A stretch of 64,000 nt of DNA from Xanthomonas arboricola pv. guizotiae (lineage in GTDB: Bacteria > Pseudomonadota > Gammaproteobacteria > Xanthomonadales > Xanthomonadaceae): assembly GCF_002940205.1 (NCBI RefSeq), contig NZ_MDSK01000009.1, positions 62,001 through 126,000 of the forward strand, written 5' to 3'. Positions 8,769-21,473 of the stretch are shown piece after piece. Both the position numbers and the translations under genes were made by a program. The first letter of the stretch is position 1. Each line of letters begins with the position of its first letter. The notes under the pieces are model-generated. The model made no database searches. It worked only from the letters and a program-made list of their open reading frames with translations, and was not told where the DNA came from.

Positions 8769-9770
8769 ATGACGCCCATTTCCGTGCTCGACCTAGCGCC
8801 GGTCTGCGAAGGCAGCGACACCACCCACGCCTTCGCCAATATGCTCGATCTGGCCCAGCACGCCGAGCGCTGGGGCTACCAGCGTTACTGGCTGGCCGAG
8901 CACCACAACATGCCGGGCATCGCCAGCGCCGCCACCGCGGTGCTGATCGGCCATGTCGCCGGCGGCACCAAGACCATCCGCGTCGGCGCCGGCGGCATCA
9001 TGCTGTCCAACCATGCGCCGCTGCAGGTGGCCGAACAGTTCGGCACGCTGGCCTCGTTGTACCCGCAGCGCATCGACCTGGGCCTGGGCCGCGCGCCCGG
9101 CACCGACCAGCCGACCGCGCGCGCCCTGCGCCGCTATTTCGACAGTGCCGACCATTTCCCGCAGGACGTGGCCGAGCTGCTGCGCTACTTCGCGCCGGTG
9201 GTGCCGGGGCAACTGGTGCAGGCAGTGCCGGGGGCCGGCCTCGACGTGCCGGTGTGGCTGCTGGGTTCCAGCCTGTTCAGTGCGCGGCTGGCCGCGGCGA
9301 TGGGCTTGTCGTTCGCGTTCGCCTCGCACTTCGCGCCCGACGCGATGGACGAGGCGGTGGCGATCTACCGCCGCGAGTTCCGCCCGTCCGCGCAGCTGGC
9401 CAAGCCGTACGTGATGCTGGCCTTGAACGTGGTGGCCGCGGAAACCGAAGCGCAGGCACGTCGCCTGTTCACCACCCAGCAGCAGAGCTTCGTCAACCTG
9501 CGCCGCGGCCAACCGGGCAAGATTCCCGCGCCGATCGACGATATCGACGGCTTCTGGCAGCCGCACGAGCGTGCCGGCGTGGAGCGTGCGCTGGCATGCA
9601 CGGTACTGGGAGATGCCGAGCAGATCGCGCGCGGCGTGGCCGAGTTCATCGAGCGCCACACCCCGGACGAGCTGCTGTTCACCGCCAACATCTACGACCA
9701 TGCCGCGCGTTTGCGTTCGTTCGAAATCGCCGCCATCGCCTGCCGCGAGCTGGACGTGACTCCCGCGTGA
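8769..9770 (+). CDS. LLM-class flavin-dependent oxidoreductase (YhbW/MsnO8-like)
   Basis: 333-residue luciferase-like monooxygenase. These enzymes use reduced FMN and oxygen to hydroxylate or cleave an organic substrate. The N-terminal ISVLDLAPV start, [11 protein letters not shown] and [13 protein letters not shown] segments are hallmarks of the MsnO8/YhbW subgroup, and [12 protein letters not shown] follows near residue 100. The protein is full length for the family. The start ATG has CCGGAG eight bases upstream. The next gene, 60 bp downstream, encodes another flavin-binding protein, so the two may be co-transcribed. The physiological substrate is unknown. Confidence 0.88.
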   Translation: MTPISVLDLAPVCEGSDTTHAFANMLDLAQHAERWGYQRYWLAEHHNMPGIASAATAVLIGHVAGGTKTIRVGAGGIMLSNHAPLQVAEQFGTLASLYPQRIDLGLGRAPGTDQPTARALRRYFDSADHFPQDVAELLRYFAPVVPGQLVQAVPGAGLDVPVWLLGSSLFSARLAAAMGLSFAFASHFAPDAMDEAVAIYRREFRPSAQLAKPYVMLALNVVAAETEAQARRLFTTQQQSFVNLRRGQPGKIPAPIDDIDGFWQPHERAGVERALACTVLGDAEQIARGVAEFIERHTPDELLFTANIYDHAARLRSFEIAAIACRELDVTPA

Positions 9771-9830
9771 TTCACGTCGCTTTGCGCGGCAATCCGCTCA
9801 GATGCATGCACCTCCATTGGGAACACCAGC

Positions 9831-10331
9831 ATGCAATTTCAGCAACGCAGCGAGAGCATCAGGCAGTTGGCGGAATTGATCCGCGGCGTGGACATCGCGA
9901 TGTTCACGACCGTGTCGGCCGACGGCAAGTTGGTGAGCCGTCCGTTGGGCACGCAGGAAGTCGAATTCGATGGCGACCTGTGGTTCGCCACCGCCGCCGA
10001 CAGCCCGAAGGTGGCCGAAATCGCCGCCGATCCGCGCGTCAACGTGGCCTATGCTTCTGCCTCCAAGAACAGCTACGTGTCAGTCGCCGGTACCGCACGC
10101 GTGGTCGATGACCGCGCCAAGATCGAGCAGTTGTGGTCGCCGGCGATGAAGGTGTTCTTCCCCGGCGGCAAGGACGACCCCAACCTGCGCCTGATCCATG
10201 TGCGCGCCGAATCGGCCGAGTACTGGGATGGCCCGAGCGGACTGCTGGGCAAGGCGCTGTACTTCGTGATGACGGCCGTGACCGACGATACCGGCAGCCT
10301 GTCGGACAACCGCGTGGTCGATCTGAAGTAA
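9831..10331 (+). CDS. Pyridoxamine 5'-phosphate oxidase-family protein (general stress protein 26-like)
   Basis: 166-residue split-barrel flavoprotein of the PNPOx-like family, similar to general stress proteins that bind FMN. Characteristic segments are the N-terminal AMFTTVSADGKLVSRPL, FATAADSPKV and YVSVAGTARVVDD, followed by the C-terminal WSPAMKVFFPGGKDDP. True pyridoxamine phosphate oxidases are longer (about 200 residues), so vitamin B6 synthesis is unlikely. A stress or flavin-binding role fits better. The gene follows the flavin monooxygenase on the same strand. Confidence 0.85.
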   Translation: MQFQQRSESIRQLAELIRGVDIAMFTTVSADGKLVSRPLGTQEVEFDGDLWFATAADSPKVAEIAADPRVNVAYASASKNSYVSVAGTARVVDDRAKIEQLWSPAMKVFFPGGKDDPNLRLIHVRAESAEYWDGPSGLLGKALYFVMTAVTDDTGSLSDNRVVDLK

Positions 10332-10362
10332 CTGCGCTCTAAGTGCGCCGGCCGTCGCGCGC

Positions 10363-11034
10363 TCAGCGCCAGGCGGCCGGCCACCAACCGCGGATCAGGT
10401 CCAGCAACTGGTCCGAGGTGACCCCGAATACCGCCACCGAGATCAGCGCAGCGGCCCAGCCCACCAGCAGCAATGCGCCGTCGCGCTCGAGCAGGGCCAG
10501 CGCAAACAGCAGCAGGATCAGCCCGAAGATGTAGTTGGTGAACGGAATCGGCAGCGTCAGCAGGATGCCGACCAGCACCAGCAGCACGCCGGTGAACACC
10601 TGCGCCGGGATCCGGTCCAGCATGCCGTGCAGGCGCGGCTTGAGCAGCCGGTCCAGGCGCTGCAGCGTCGGCGCAAGCCGCGTGACGAAGCGTTGGCTGG
10701 TACTGCGTCGCGGCCCGCGATCGCCGATGAAACGCGGCACCCACGGCTTGCGCAGGCAGCACATCATCTGCAGCCCGATCAATACCGTCAGCGGGCCACT
10801 GATGCCGCCGGCCAGGCCGGGAATCGGAATGAACGACGGCAGGATCGCCAGGAACAGGAACACCCCGAATGCGCTCTGCTGCAGATCGGCCAGGATCTCG
10901 CGCACCCGCAGCACATGCTCCGGATCGCCCTCGCTGAAGGCCGCCAGCAGGCTACGGATGCCTTCGTTGCGATAGCGCATCTGCGCGCCGTCCGCTCCAT
11001 CCGATGGCGGTACGCGGTTATCCGACGATGTCAT
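10363..11034 (-). CDS. ExoD family membrane protein
   Basis: 223-residue integral membrane protein of the ExoD family, named for a Rhizobium exopolysaccharide gene but biochemically undefined. The family-typical segments SFIPIPGLAGGISGPL, QMMCCLRKPWVPRF and LTLPIPFTNYIFGL are present with four or five hydrophobic stretches. A soluble N-terminus (about 1-50) includes EGDPEHVLRVREIL. The start codon lies inside the end of the upstream CorC-type gene (17-bp overlap), so translation of the two is probably coupled. Confidence 0.88.
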   Translation of the reverse strand: MTSSDNRVPPSDGADGAQMRYRNEGIRSLLAAFSEGDPEHVLRVREILADLQQSAFGVFLFLAILPSFIPIPGLAGGISGPLTVLIGLQMMCCLRKPWVPRFIGDRGPRRSTSQRFVTRLAPTLQRLDRLLKPRLHGMLDRIPAQVFTGVLLVLVGILLTLPIPFTNYIFGLILLLFALALLERDGALLLVGWAAALISVAVFGVTSDQLLDLIRGWWPAAWR

Positions 11035-12358
11035 CGCTGCCCTCGTCGCTGACGCGGCTCAGCAGCAGCTTGTCCACGCGTGCGCCATCCAGATCGACGA
11101 TCTCGATGCGCCAGCCGGCCCAATCGAAGAATTCGCCCGCCTGCGGAATGCGCCCGAAGTAGTAGATGCACAGGCCGGCGAGCGTGTGGTAGTCGCCTTC
11201 GTCGGCCTCCGGCAGTTCGGCGCCTAGCACTTCGCGCAGTTCCTCCACCGGCAGCGAGCCGTCGATCAGCAGCGAGCCGTCGGCGCGCGTGACCACCAGC
11301 GCATCCTCGTCGGTGTTTTCCACCGCCTGCAGGCGGCCGACCACTGCGCCCATCAGGTCGCTGATGGTCACCAGCCCACGGATTTCGCCGTATTCGTCCA
11401 CCACCAGCGCCATCGACTGCTGTTCTTCGCGGAAGATCTCCAGCAGCTTCATCGCATGCGTGGATTCAGACACGAACAAGGTGTCGCGCAGCGCCTGGAA
11501 CAGCTGCGCGCCGTGTCCGTCCATGCGCGTGACCAGCGACTTGACCTCCAGCACCCCGGCGATGTCCTGGTCGCTGCCGCGGTAGACCGGATAACGCGAG
11601 AATTCGTGTTCGCGCATCACCAGCAGATTGCGTTCCGGCTCGGCATTGGCATCCAGCCAGGCGATGCGGTTGCGGGGCGTCATCAGGCTGTCGGCGGTGC
11701 GGTCGCCCAGCCGCATTACGCGGTTCATCATGTCGCGCTCGTGCGCATCGATCACGCCGGCCTCGTGGCTTTCGGCCACCAGCATGCGGATCTCCTCTTC
11801 GGTCACCGATGCCGATTCGTCCTTGCCCATGCCGAGCATGCGCAGCACCAGCCGGGTCGAGCGCGCCAGCACCCACACGCCGGGCGCGGCGATCTTTGCC
11901 AGCCAGGCCATCGGCACCGCGACCACCCCGGCGATGTCCTCGGAGTTGCGCAGCGCCAGCCGCTTGGGCACCAGCTCGCCGAAGATCAGCGTCAGGAAGG
12001 TGATCAGGGCCACCGCCAGCGTGCTGCCGATCACCACCGAATACGGGCGCGGCTTGCCGACCAGCTCGAACGAGGCCGACAGCGCCGGGAACAGCCCCTG
12101 CAGCCAGCTGCTGATGGCCTCGCCGATCGCCTCGCCACCGAACACGCCGGTGAGGATGCCGATCAGGGTGATGCCGATCTGCACCGTGGACAGGAAGTTT
12201 TCCGGGCTTTCGGCCAGCGCCAGGGCACGGGCGGCGCGCTTGCTGGAGCCGGCCATCTGCTTCAGCCGGCTCTTGCGCGAGGTCATCAGGGACATTTCCG
12301 ACATCGCGAAGAAGCCGTTCAACAGGATCAGCGCGATGACGATCAGAAACTCAACCAC
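11018..12358 (-). CDS. Hemolysin-family transporter with CNNM, CBS pair and CorC domains
   Basis: 446-residue inner-membrane protein of the HlyC/CorC (CNNM) group, linked to magnesium or cobalt efflux. The N-terminal DUF21/CNNM membrane domain (1 to about 200) includes LNGFFAMSEMSLMTSRKSRL and LIFGELVPKRLALRN. A cytoplasmic CBS pair follows (about 215-340; SLMTPRNRIAWLDAN, MALVVDEYGEIRGLVT). A CorC_HlyC domain (about 355-440) ends the protein. The start is GTG at 12358 with GGGGAAG upstream. The 3' end overlaps the exoD-like gene, suggesting a two-gene operon. Confidence 0.92.
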   Translation of the reverse strand: MVEFLIVIALILLNGFFAMSEMSLMTSRKSRLKQMAGSSKRAARALALAESPENFLSTVQIGITLIGILTGVFGGEAIGEAISSWLQGLFPALSASFELVGKPRPYSVVIGSTLAVALITFLTLIFGELVPKRLALRNSEDIAGVVAVPMAWLAKIAAPGVWVLARSTRLVLRMLGMGKDESASVTEEEIRMLVAESHEAGVIDAHERDMMNRVMRLGDRTADSLMTPRNRIAWLDANAEPERNLLVMREHEFSRYPVYRGSDQDIAGVLEVKSLVTRMDGHGAQLFQALRDTLFVSESTHAMKLLEIFREEQQSMALVVDEYGEIRGLVTISDLMGAVVGRLQAVENTDEDALVVTRADGSLLIDGSLPVEELREVLGAELPEADEGDYHTLAGLCIYYFGRIPQAGEFFDWAGWRIEIVDLDGARVDKLLLSRVSDEGSDDIVG

Positions 12359-12564
12359 GGGCGTCTTCCCCGGTCAGTGAAGGGGAGGGCGGGCGAGCAC
12401 TGGGTTGGCCGGCGCGCACGGGGGCGGGGCGGCAACGGGGGAATATAGGGTCGTCTTCCATAGGGTGCACCCGAGGGCGCGGGAGCATGTTAGCAAACCA
12501 CAGGGTGGTTCGAGCCGGGAAATGCCGATGTGAAGGCCGCCTGCGCCGCCGAGATACCCAGATA

Positions 12565-12581
12565 GGTCATGGAACGGTCAT
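12565..12581 (+). promoter_or_regulatory. Possible Pho box (direct repeat GGTCAT, 11-bp period)
   Basis: Two GGTCAT copies (12565-12570 and 12576-12581) are spaced one per 11 bp, as in PhoB sites made of CTGTCAT repeats. Each copy keeps GTCAT. A -10-like CATAAT overlaps the second copy at 12579-12584. The site lies 51 bp before the DUF47-Pit pair, whose phosphate function fits PhoB control. The match is partial, so this is a hypothesis. Confidence 0.35.
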
Positions 12582-12632
12582 AATTCGCGCTTGGCGTCCG
12601 TCTCTCCCTCGACGGCAGGAAGTTGTCCACCC

Positions 12633-13259
12633 ATGTTCTCGTTGCAGACCATCTTCGGCTCCGGCAAGCAGTTCTATGCGCTTCTGAACGAAGCGGCGCA
12701 GGCCGCCTACGACAGCACCAAGGCCTTGCACGCCATGATGCGCACGTCCGACCGCCAACCCGCGCTGGACGCCTTCAAGCTGGCCCGCCTGCGCGAACGC
12801 GCCGCCTCGGACAAGATCGGCCAGGCGCTGGTGGACAGCTTCATGACCCCGATCGAGCGCGAGGACATCGAAGCGCTGGGCTCGGCGCTGTACAAGATTC
12901 CCAAGCAGGTCGAGAAGTTCGCCGACCGCTATTCGCTGGCCACCAAGCACCTGGAGCACATCGACTTCGCCCCGCGCGCAGCGATGCTGGAGCAGGCCGC
13001 CGGCGTGGTCGTCGAGATGGTGGCCGACCTGCCGCAGATGAACATCGATCGCATGACCGCGCTCAACGACAAGCTGCGCATGCTGGAAAACGAGGCCGAC
13101 CGGCTGATGCTCGAGCTGTACCGCGACATCTATTCCGGTCGCCTGGACACGCTGCAGATGTTCCTGCTCAAGGAATTCTTCGAGATTCTGGAGAAGGCCA
13201 TCGACCGTTGCCGCGAGGCAGGGGTGGTGGTGTACCAGATCGTATTGAAGAACAGCTGA
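12633..13259 (+). CDS. DUF47 family protein (PhoU-like, Pit accessory)
   Basis: 208-residue, mostly helical cytoplasmic protein of the DUF47/TIGR00153 family, which resembles PhoU and is commonly encoded beside Pit phosphate transporters as a regulator of their activity. Visible family segments are MFSLQTIFGSGKQFYALL at the start, a central LENEADRLMLELYRDIYSG and a C-terminal EILEKAIDRCREAG. The start ATG at 12633 gives the usual family length; an upstream extension to 12591 is unlikely. It lies 9 bp before the transporter gene, so the two form an operon. Confidence 0.9.
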   Translation: MFSLQTIFGSGKQFYALLNEAAQAAYDSTKALHAMMRTSDRQPALDAFKLARLRERAASDKIGQALVDSFMTPIEREDIEALGSALYKIPKQVEKFADRYSLATKHLEHIDFAPRAAMLEQAAGVVVEMVADLPQMNIDRMTALNDKLRMLENEADRLMLELYRDIYSGRLDTLQMFLLKEFFEILEKAIDRCREAGVVVYQIVLKNS

Positions 13260-13268
13260 GGTCGCCGC

Positions 13269-14396
13269 GTGCTTACCCTAGTTCTGGTGGTGATCCTGGC
13301 GGCGTTGGTGTTCGAGTTCATCAACGGCTTCCACGACACCGCCAACTCCATCGCCACCGTGGTCGCCACCAAGGTGCTGTCGCCGGGCTGGGCGGTGATG
13401 CTGGCCGCCGGCATGAACCTGATCGGCGCGCTCACCGGCACCGCGGTGGCGTTGACGATCGCCTCCGGCCTGCTCAACACCGAGGTGGTCGAGGTCACCC
13501 CGCAGGTGATCCTGTGCGCGCTGCTGGGCGGCATCATCTGGAACCTGATCACCTGGTGGAAGGGCCTGCCGTCGTCGTCCTCGCACGCCTTGATCGGCGG
13601 GCTGTGCGGCGCCGGCCTGGCCGCCGCGCACAACAACTGGAACGCCTTGATCTGGTCGGAAAACATCGGCAACTGGGCCAAGAACAAGGGCCTGTTGTGG
13701 AAGGTGTTCGTGCCGATGATCACCTCGCCGATTGCCGGCTTCCTGCTCGGCATCGTGGTGATGCTGCTGCTGTGGGCGATCATCGCCGGCATGGCCCGGC
13801 TGGGCGGGCCGATCGGGCGGCTGGCGCGTCCGCGCTGGGTCAATGCGTTCTTCGGCAAGGCGCAGATCGCCTCGGCCGCCTACATGGGCTATGCCCACGG
13901 CCACAACGACGCGCAGAAGACCATGGGCATCATCGCCATGACCCTGATCGGCGCGCAGTCGGCCGGTGCGCTGGACGATCTGCCGAGCTGGCTGTCGTTC
14001 CTGCATCCGGGCACCGGCCTGGCCGCGGGCGCCGGCATTCCGATGTGGATCGTGCTGACCTGTGCGGTGGTGATGGCCGCCGGCACCGCCTCGGGCGGCT
14101 GGAAGATCATCAAGACGCTCGGCCACAAGATGGTCAAGCTGCATCCCATCCACGGCTTTGCCGCAGAAACCAGCTCGGCCACCGTGCTGACCGTGGCCGC
14201 GCACTTCGGCATGCCGGTGTCGACCACGCACAGCATCTCCACCGCGATCATGGGCGTGGGGTTTGCCAAGAACCCGCGCTCGCTGCGGCTGGGCGTGATC
14301 GAGCGCATCGTCTGGGCCTGGATCCTGACCATCCCGGCTGCCGGCGGGGTGGCGTATCTGATCCTGCGCTGCTTCGAATGGTTCGGCTGGACCTGA
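13269..14396 (+). CDS. pit: Inorganic phosphate transporter, PiT family
   Basis: 375-residue low-affinity phosphate permease of the PHO4/PiT family, which moves metal-phosphate with protons across the inner membrane. The two inverted family repeats are visible as GFHDTANSIATVV near residue 20 and GYAHGHNDAQKTMGII near residue 210. About ten hydrophobic segments span the protein. The start is GTG at 13269, nine bases after the DUF47 stop. The pair is likely co-regulated, perhaps by phosphate status given the possible Pho box upstream. Confidence 0.95.
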   Translation: MLTLVLVVILAALVFEFINGFHDTANSIATVVATKVLSPGWAVMLAAGMNLIGALTGTAVALTIASGLLNTEVVEVTPQVILCALLGGIIWNLITWWKGLPSSSSHALIGGLCGAGLAAAHNNWNALIWSENIGNWAKNKGLLWKVFVPMITSPIAGFLLGIVVMLLLWAIIAGMARLGGPIGRLARPRWVNAFFGKAQIASAAYMGYAHGHNDAQKTMGIIAMTLIGAQSAGALDDLPSWLSFLHPGTGLAAGAGIPMWIVLTCAVVMAAGTASGGWKIIKTLGHKMVKLHPIHGFAAETSSATVLTVAAHFGMPVSTTHSISTAIMGVGFAKNPRSLRLGVIERIVWAWILTIPAAGGVAYLILRCFEWFGWT

Positions 14397-14517
14397 GCGA
14401 TGTCGCGCTGCGGTCACCTCGCTGGGCGAGCATGCGCGCCTACTGCGGCGTGCCCTGTTGCAGGCCGTTCCGTTCGACCCTGATCTGCCAACGCGTCCTG
14501 CCTGAGGAAACGCGCCG

Positions 14518-15279
14518 ATGATGCTTGCGCTGGTGTGCGTGCTGTTCCTGCTGTCCTGGCTGATCGGCCGCCGGCGCTGGCTGCGCAGCGCGCGTGCGCT
14601 GGCGGCGGCCACGTTGGCGTTGCTGCTGCTGGTCGGCTGCGGCCCGTTGGCGAGCTGGATGCTGCACGGGCTGCAGCAGACCGGGGTCAACGATTTCAAC
14701 GACTGGCGCGCGCGCAACATGATCGTGCTGCTGGGCGCGGGCACGGTGCGGCCGGATGGCCCCGATGCCACTGCCGAGGCCAATATGTTCGCCTACGGCC
14801 GCATCGTCGAGTCGGCGCGGCTGTACCGGCAGTGCCGTGCGCATGGCGGCGACTGCAAGATCGAGATCAGCGGCGGCGACGCGCGCGGGCTGGGCCTGTC
14901 CGAGGCGGTGGTGTATCGGAAGGTGCTGATCGGGCTGGGCATCGCGCAGGCCGACCTGATCATGGAGCCGTCCAGCATGAACACCTGGCAGAACGCGCAG
15001 TTCAGCCAGCCCTTGCTGCGCCAGTACCGCCCCGAGCGGGTCGTGCTGGTGTCCTCGGCCACGCATCTGCGGCGTGCCGAGCTGTACTTCCGCCACTTCG
15101 GCATCGACGCCACGCCGGTACGCTCGGACTGGCTGACCGCGTCCTGGGCATGGTTGCCGCAGAGCTACAACTTCACCGTGGCCGATGTCGCCTTGCACGA
15201 GTACCTGGGCATTGCGCGCTATCGGGTTTACGAGTGGCTGGGGTGGAATGTGGAGGCTGTTCGGGCTGGGGCGCTGTGA
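14518..15279 (+). CDS. YdcF/ElyC family protein (DUF218)
   Basis: 253-residue membrane-anchored protein with a DUF218 domain, related to SanA, ElyC and YdcF, which are linked to envelope integrity. Two hydrophobic N-terminal helices (about 2-17 and 28-45) are followed by the domain. Its landmarks are NMIVLLGAGTVRPDG, ISGGDARGLGLSEA and SSMNTWQNAQFS, then VSSATHLRRAELYFRHFG. Start ATG at 14518 has GAGGAAA upstream. The stop codon runs directly into a GGGAATC-type repeat. The biochemical role is unknown. Confidence 0.85.
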   Translation: MMLALVCVLFLLSWLIGRRRWLRSARALAAATLALLLLVGCGPLASWMLHGLQQTGVNDFNDWRARNMIVLLGAGTVRPDGPDATAEANMFAYGRIVESARLYRQCRAHGGDCKIEISGGDARGLGLSEAVVYRKVLIGLGIAQADLIMEPSSMNTWQNAQFSQPLLRQYRPERVVLVSSATHLRRAELYFRHFGIDATPVRSDWLTASWAWLPQSYNFTVADVALHEYLGIARYRVYEWLGWNVEAVRAGAL

Positions 15280-15318
15280 ATCGGGAATGGGGAATCGGGA
15301 TTCGAGATTCGGGATTCG
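15278..15318. repeat. GGGAATC/GGGATTC heptamer-type intergenic repeat
   Basis: Short direct and inverted copies of GAATCGGG and GGGATTC follow the YdcF stop codon; the A of the TGA is part of the first GAATC. This is the same sequence family as the long array at 31067-31223 and the short stretch after nlpD. The remaining bases to 15517 show no gene. Confidence 0.7.
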
Positions 15319-15517
15319 TAGCAGCTGGTGCGCTGCCTGGTATGTGCGGCTGATTTGATTCAGCGGCGCCTGGTGCCCTTCGGATTGGCGGTGCAATGCG
15401 TGTGCGCGGCGTCGGGAGGGTGATTGCGCTGCTTGGTGGCAGCGCGGCTGGTTGCGCATTTACTTGCGGCTGGCGTGATGCATCGCCTGCCGCGTGTGCG
15501 GCCGGCGATGGTGGTGC

Positions 15518-17026
15518 TCAGCGGGTTTCGTACATCGTCTTGACGTCGTTGCGGAATGCGGCCTGGCTGTCGGTGCGGTTGTAGAACATGTGGCCGCCGG
15601 GATATTCGCGCACCTGTACGCGCTTGGGGTCGCTGCCCATCGTCGGCATCTGGTCCACCGTCAGTACCGAGCCCATGAACGGGCAGGAGAGGTCGTTCCA
15701 GCCATGCGCGATCAATACGCGCAGCTTGGGGTCGATCGCCACCGACTGGCGCAGCTGGGTCACCGCGCCCTTGCGCAGTTCGTCGTTCCAGTCCCATAGC
15801 GTGTTGACGTCGTAATTGAGCGCCTGGTAACGCGCATCGACCTTCCAGCCGACCACGCGGGTGACGAAGTCCACCATCGCGGTGGTGGTCGGCGCGATGA
15901 TGCTGTCCAGCAGCGGGTCGTTGGCGCGCTGCTCGGGATCGTTGGGGAAGGGGTCGAACGCGGTCACGTTGGCGTCGTAGCGGCTGCCCAGCTCGCCCTT
16001 GTCGCGGAATACCTCGCGCAGGTAGGCCTGGGTTTCCAGGCGTCCGCCGGAGCGACGCACATAGGTCGCGTCCAGCCCGGTCATGCGGGTGACCTGCTGC
16101 AGCATCGCCTCGGTCGCCTGCGGGTCGGTGCGGCCCTTCATCAGCGCCACCGCGTAGTCGCCGCGGGTGTAATCGATCACCTGGCGCATCGCCGTATCGC
16201 TGAGCTGGCCCTGGCGTTCCAGGTGTGCGGCGGCGATCGAGGGCAGCGTCATCATCCAGGCCAGCGGCGACACATCGCTGTTGTCGTCCAGGGTGGGATT
16301 GAGATACGGCGACACCAGCACCACGCCGTTCATCGCCACGCCCAGCCGGGTCTGCAAATACTGGGTGATGCGCGGGCCGCGGAAGCCGCCGTAGCTTTCG
16401 CCGACCAGGTACTTGCGCGCCTGCAGGCGGCGGTTCTTCAGCAGCCAGTCGTAGACCACACGCGAGAGATATTCCACGTCGGCCTGCGGGTTGTAGAACT
16501 GCTTCTTGGCCTCGTCGTCGCCGATCAGGGCGCGGCTGAAGCCGGTGCCGACCGGGTCGATGAACACCAGGTCGCTGAAGTCCAGCCAGGTGCCGGGGTT
16601 ATCGCGCAATGCCGCCGGTGCGGAGGCGCTGTCGCCTTCGGCGCCGAAACCCACCACCTTGGGTCCGATCGCGCCCATGTTCAGATACACCGACGACGCA
16701 CCGGGCCCGCCATTCAGCGCGAAGGTCACCGGGCGGTCCTTGCCATCGACGGTGTAGGCGGTGAACACCACCTCGCCGGTGGTCTTGCCCTGCGCATCGC
16801 GCACCGGCAGGGTGCCGACGGTTGCGGTGTAACTCAGCGTGCGCCCGCCCACACGGGTGCTTTGCCGCACGCTGGCATCGGCCGGCAGTGGCGCGGGCTT
16901 GGCGACGGCCGCATCGGACTTGGTGTCGGTTTTTGCAGCGTTCTTGTCGGGCGCGTCGGCCAGCGCAGTTCCGCTGAGCAGGACGCAGGCCAGCAGGCTG
17001 GCACGGAGGAAGCAGGGCATGAGCAT
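15518..17026 (-). CDS. S10 family serine carboxypeptidase-like peptidase, secreted
   Basis: 502-residue exported hydrolase. A signal peptide (about 1-24, ending SGTALADA) is followed by an alanine-rich linker and the S10 catalytic domain. The oxyanion region appears as LNGGPGASSVYLNMG and DPVGTGFSRA. The nucleophile is in VGESYGGFRG, the acid in GWNDLSCPF and the histidine in YPGGHMFYN. Substrates are C-terminal residues of peptides in the periplasm or outside. Starts at 17026 or 17020 are both acceptable. It is transcribed alone and converges with the YdcF gene. Confidence 0.92.
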   Translation of the reverse strand: MLMPCFLRASLLACVLLSGTALADAPDKNAAKTDTKSDAAVAKPAPLPADASVRQSTRVGGRTLSYTATVGTLPVRDAQGKTTGEVVFTAYTVDGKDRPVTFALNGGPGASSVYLNMGAIGPKVVGFGAEGDSASAPAALRDNPGTWLDFSDLVFIDPVGTGFSRALIGDDEAKKQFYNPQADVEYLSRVVYDWLLKNRRLQARKYLVGESYGGFRGPRITQYLQTRLGVAMNGVVLVSPYLNPTLDDNSDVSPLAWMMTLPSIAAAHLERQGQLSDTAMRQVIDYTRGDYAVALMKGRTDPQATEAMLQQVTRMTGLDATYVRRSGGRLETQAYLREVFRDKGELGSRYDANVTAFDPFPNDPEQRANDPLLDSIIAPTTTAMVDFVTRVVGWKVDARYQALNYDVNTLWDWNDELRKGAVTQLRQSVAIDPKLRVLIAHGWNDLSCPFMGSVLTVDQMPTMGSDPKRVQVREYPGGHMFYNRTDSQAAFRNDVKTMYETR

Positions 17027-17327
17027 CGGAGATTCGGCAGGGGATCGACGATGCTAGGCCGCCGATGGCGTCGGATGGATGTGCACAAAGGCATGTGTGT
17101 CGCGCTGGCCGACGTGGGCTGCCTGGCTTGGAGCAGCATGTGCCGCTGCAGGCAGCCGTCTGAGCCAAAGGGTGGGGATCGGCTTCACCCTCACCCCAAC
17201 TTCCGCTTCGCACCCCCGGCCCGGGCTGTCTGCGCGGGCGCTCGAAGAGACCTGCGCAAGCAGTGCCTTCTCGCCCCGCTGGGGGGCGAAGCTTTCGCTG
17301 CTTGGTGTTTTCAGAATTTCAGCGAAC
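17027..17327. other. Intergenic region between S10 peptidase and parE
   Basis: About 300 bp without a supported gene. It contains a degenerate copy of the TTCACCCTCACCCCAAC intergenic element (about 17185-17205) and GCCCCGCTGGGGGGCG near 17275, which can form a short hairpin downstream of parE. Plus-strand frames crossing it are shadows of neighbouring genes. Confidence 0.5.
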
Positions 17328-19217
<1,890 letters not shown>

Positions 19218-19379
19218 GCATCTCGTTGGCACGTGAAACGACGCGCAAGTGTGGGGGCTGGGCCGATTTTTTGCACGCGACAGGCGTTCAGTGCAGGGCG
19301 GGGTGCGGCTGGATACCCTGGCGTTGGATTCGGAACCAAACGTCCCCACCTGAGGATGTCACCGAACCCGGAGGACACC

Positions 19380-19628
19380 ATGAAGTTCAAGCACATCCTG
19401 ATGCTCACCCTCGGTGCTGCCGCAGTGGCCGCGCTTCCTGCAATGGCCCAGGCCGCTCCCCAGCAGACCGGGCAGGGCGCCGGTGCCAGCGCGCAGAAGG
19501 CCGACGATGCCAAGGCCAAGACCGAAGCCGAGCGCAAGGCCGAACGCCGCGCCGCCGCTGCCGCGCAGAAGCCCAAGGGCGAGGTGTCGCCGCGTGAGGA
19601 AGAGGAAGAAGAAAAGCCGGCGCGCTGA
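19380..19628 (+). CDS. Small secreted alanine- and charge-rich protein
   Basis: 82-residue protein with a clear signal peptide (MKFKHILMLTLGAAAVAALP, cleavage likely after AMAQA near 26). The mature part is about 56 residues of alternating lysine, glutamate and alanine, ending in a run of acidic residues (PREEEEEEK). It is predicted to be disordered or helical and periplasmic. No family is recognised. Start ATG at 19380 has GGAG seven bases upstream, and a strong hairpin follows the stop, so it is probably a single-gene transcription unit. Confidence 0.75.
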   Translation: MKFKHILMLTLGAAAVAALPAMAQAAPQQTGQGAGASAQKADDAKAKTEAERKAERRAAAAAQKPKGEVSPREEEEEEKPAR

Positions 19629-19658
19629 TTCCATCGCGCGACGGCACAACGCCACACG

Positions 19659-19690
19659 GACGCCCCGGCCTTGGTCGGGGCGTCTGCATT
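19659..19690 (+). terminator. Rho-independent-type terminator after the small secreted protein
   Basis: A 9-bp perfect stem (GACGCCCCG at 19659-19667, CGGGGCGTC at 19676-19684) with loop GCCTTGGT is followed by a short T-containing tail (TGCATTT). It lies 30 bp after the stop codon. Confidence 0.7.
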
Positions 19691-19774
19691 TGAGTGCCAG
19701 GCGCAGCGCGTCTTTTGCCGCTGTGACGACATGATCGTCACGCAACCCTTGGGCATTCGCCCGTCACCCGCTAA

Positions 19775-21469
<1,695 letters not shown>

Positions 21470-21473
21470 GTTC

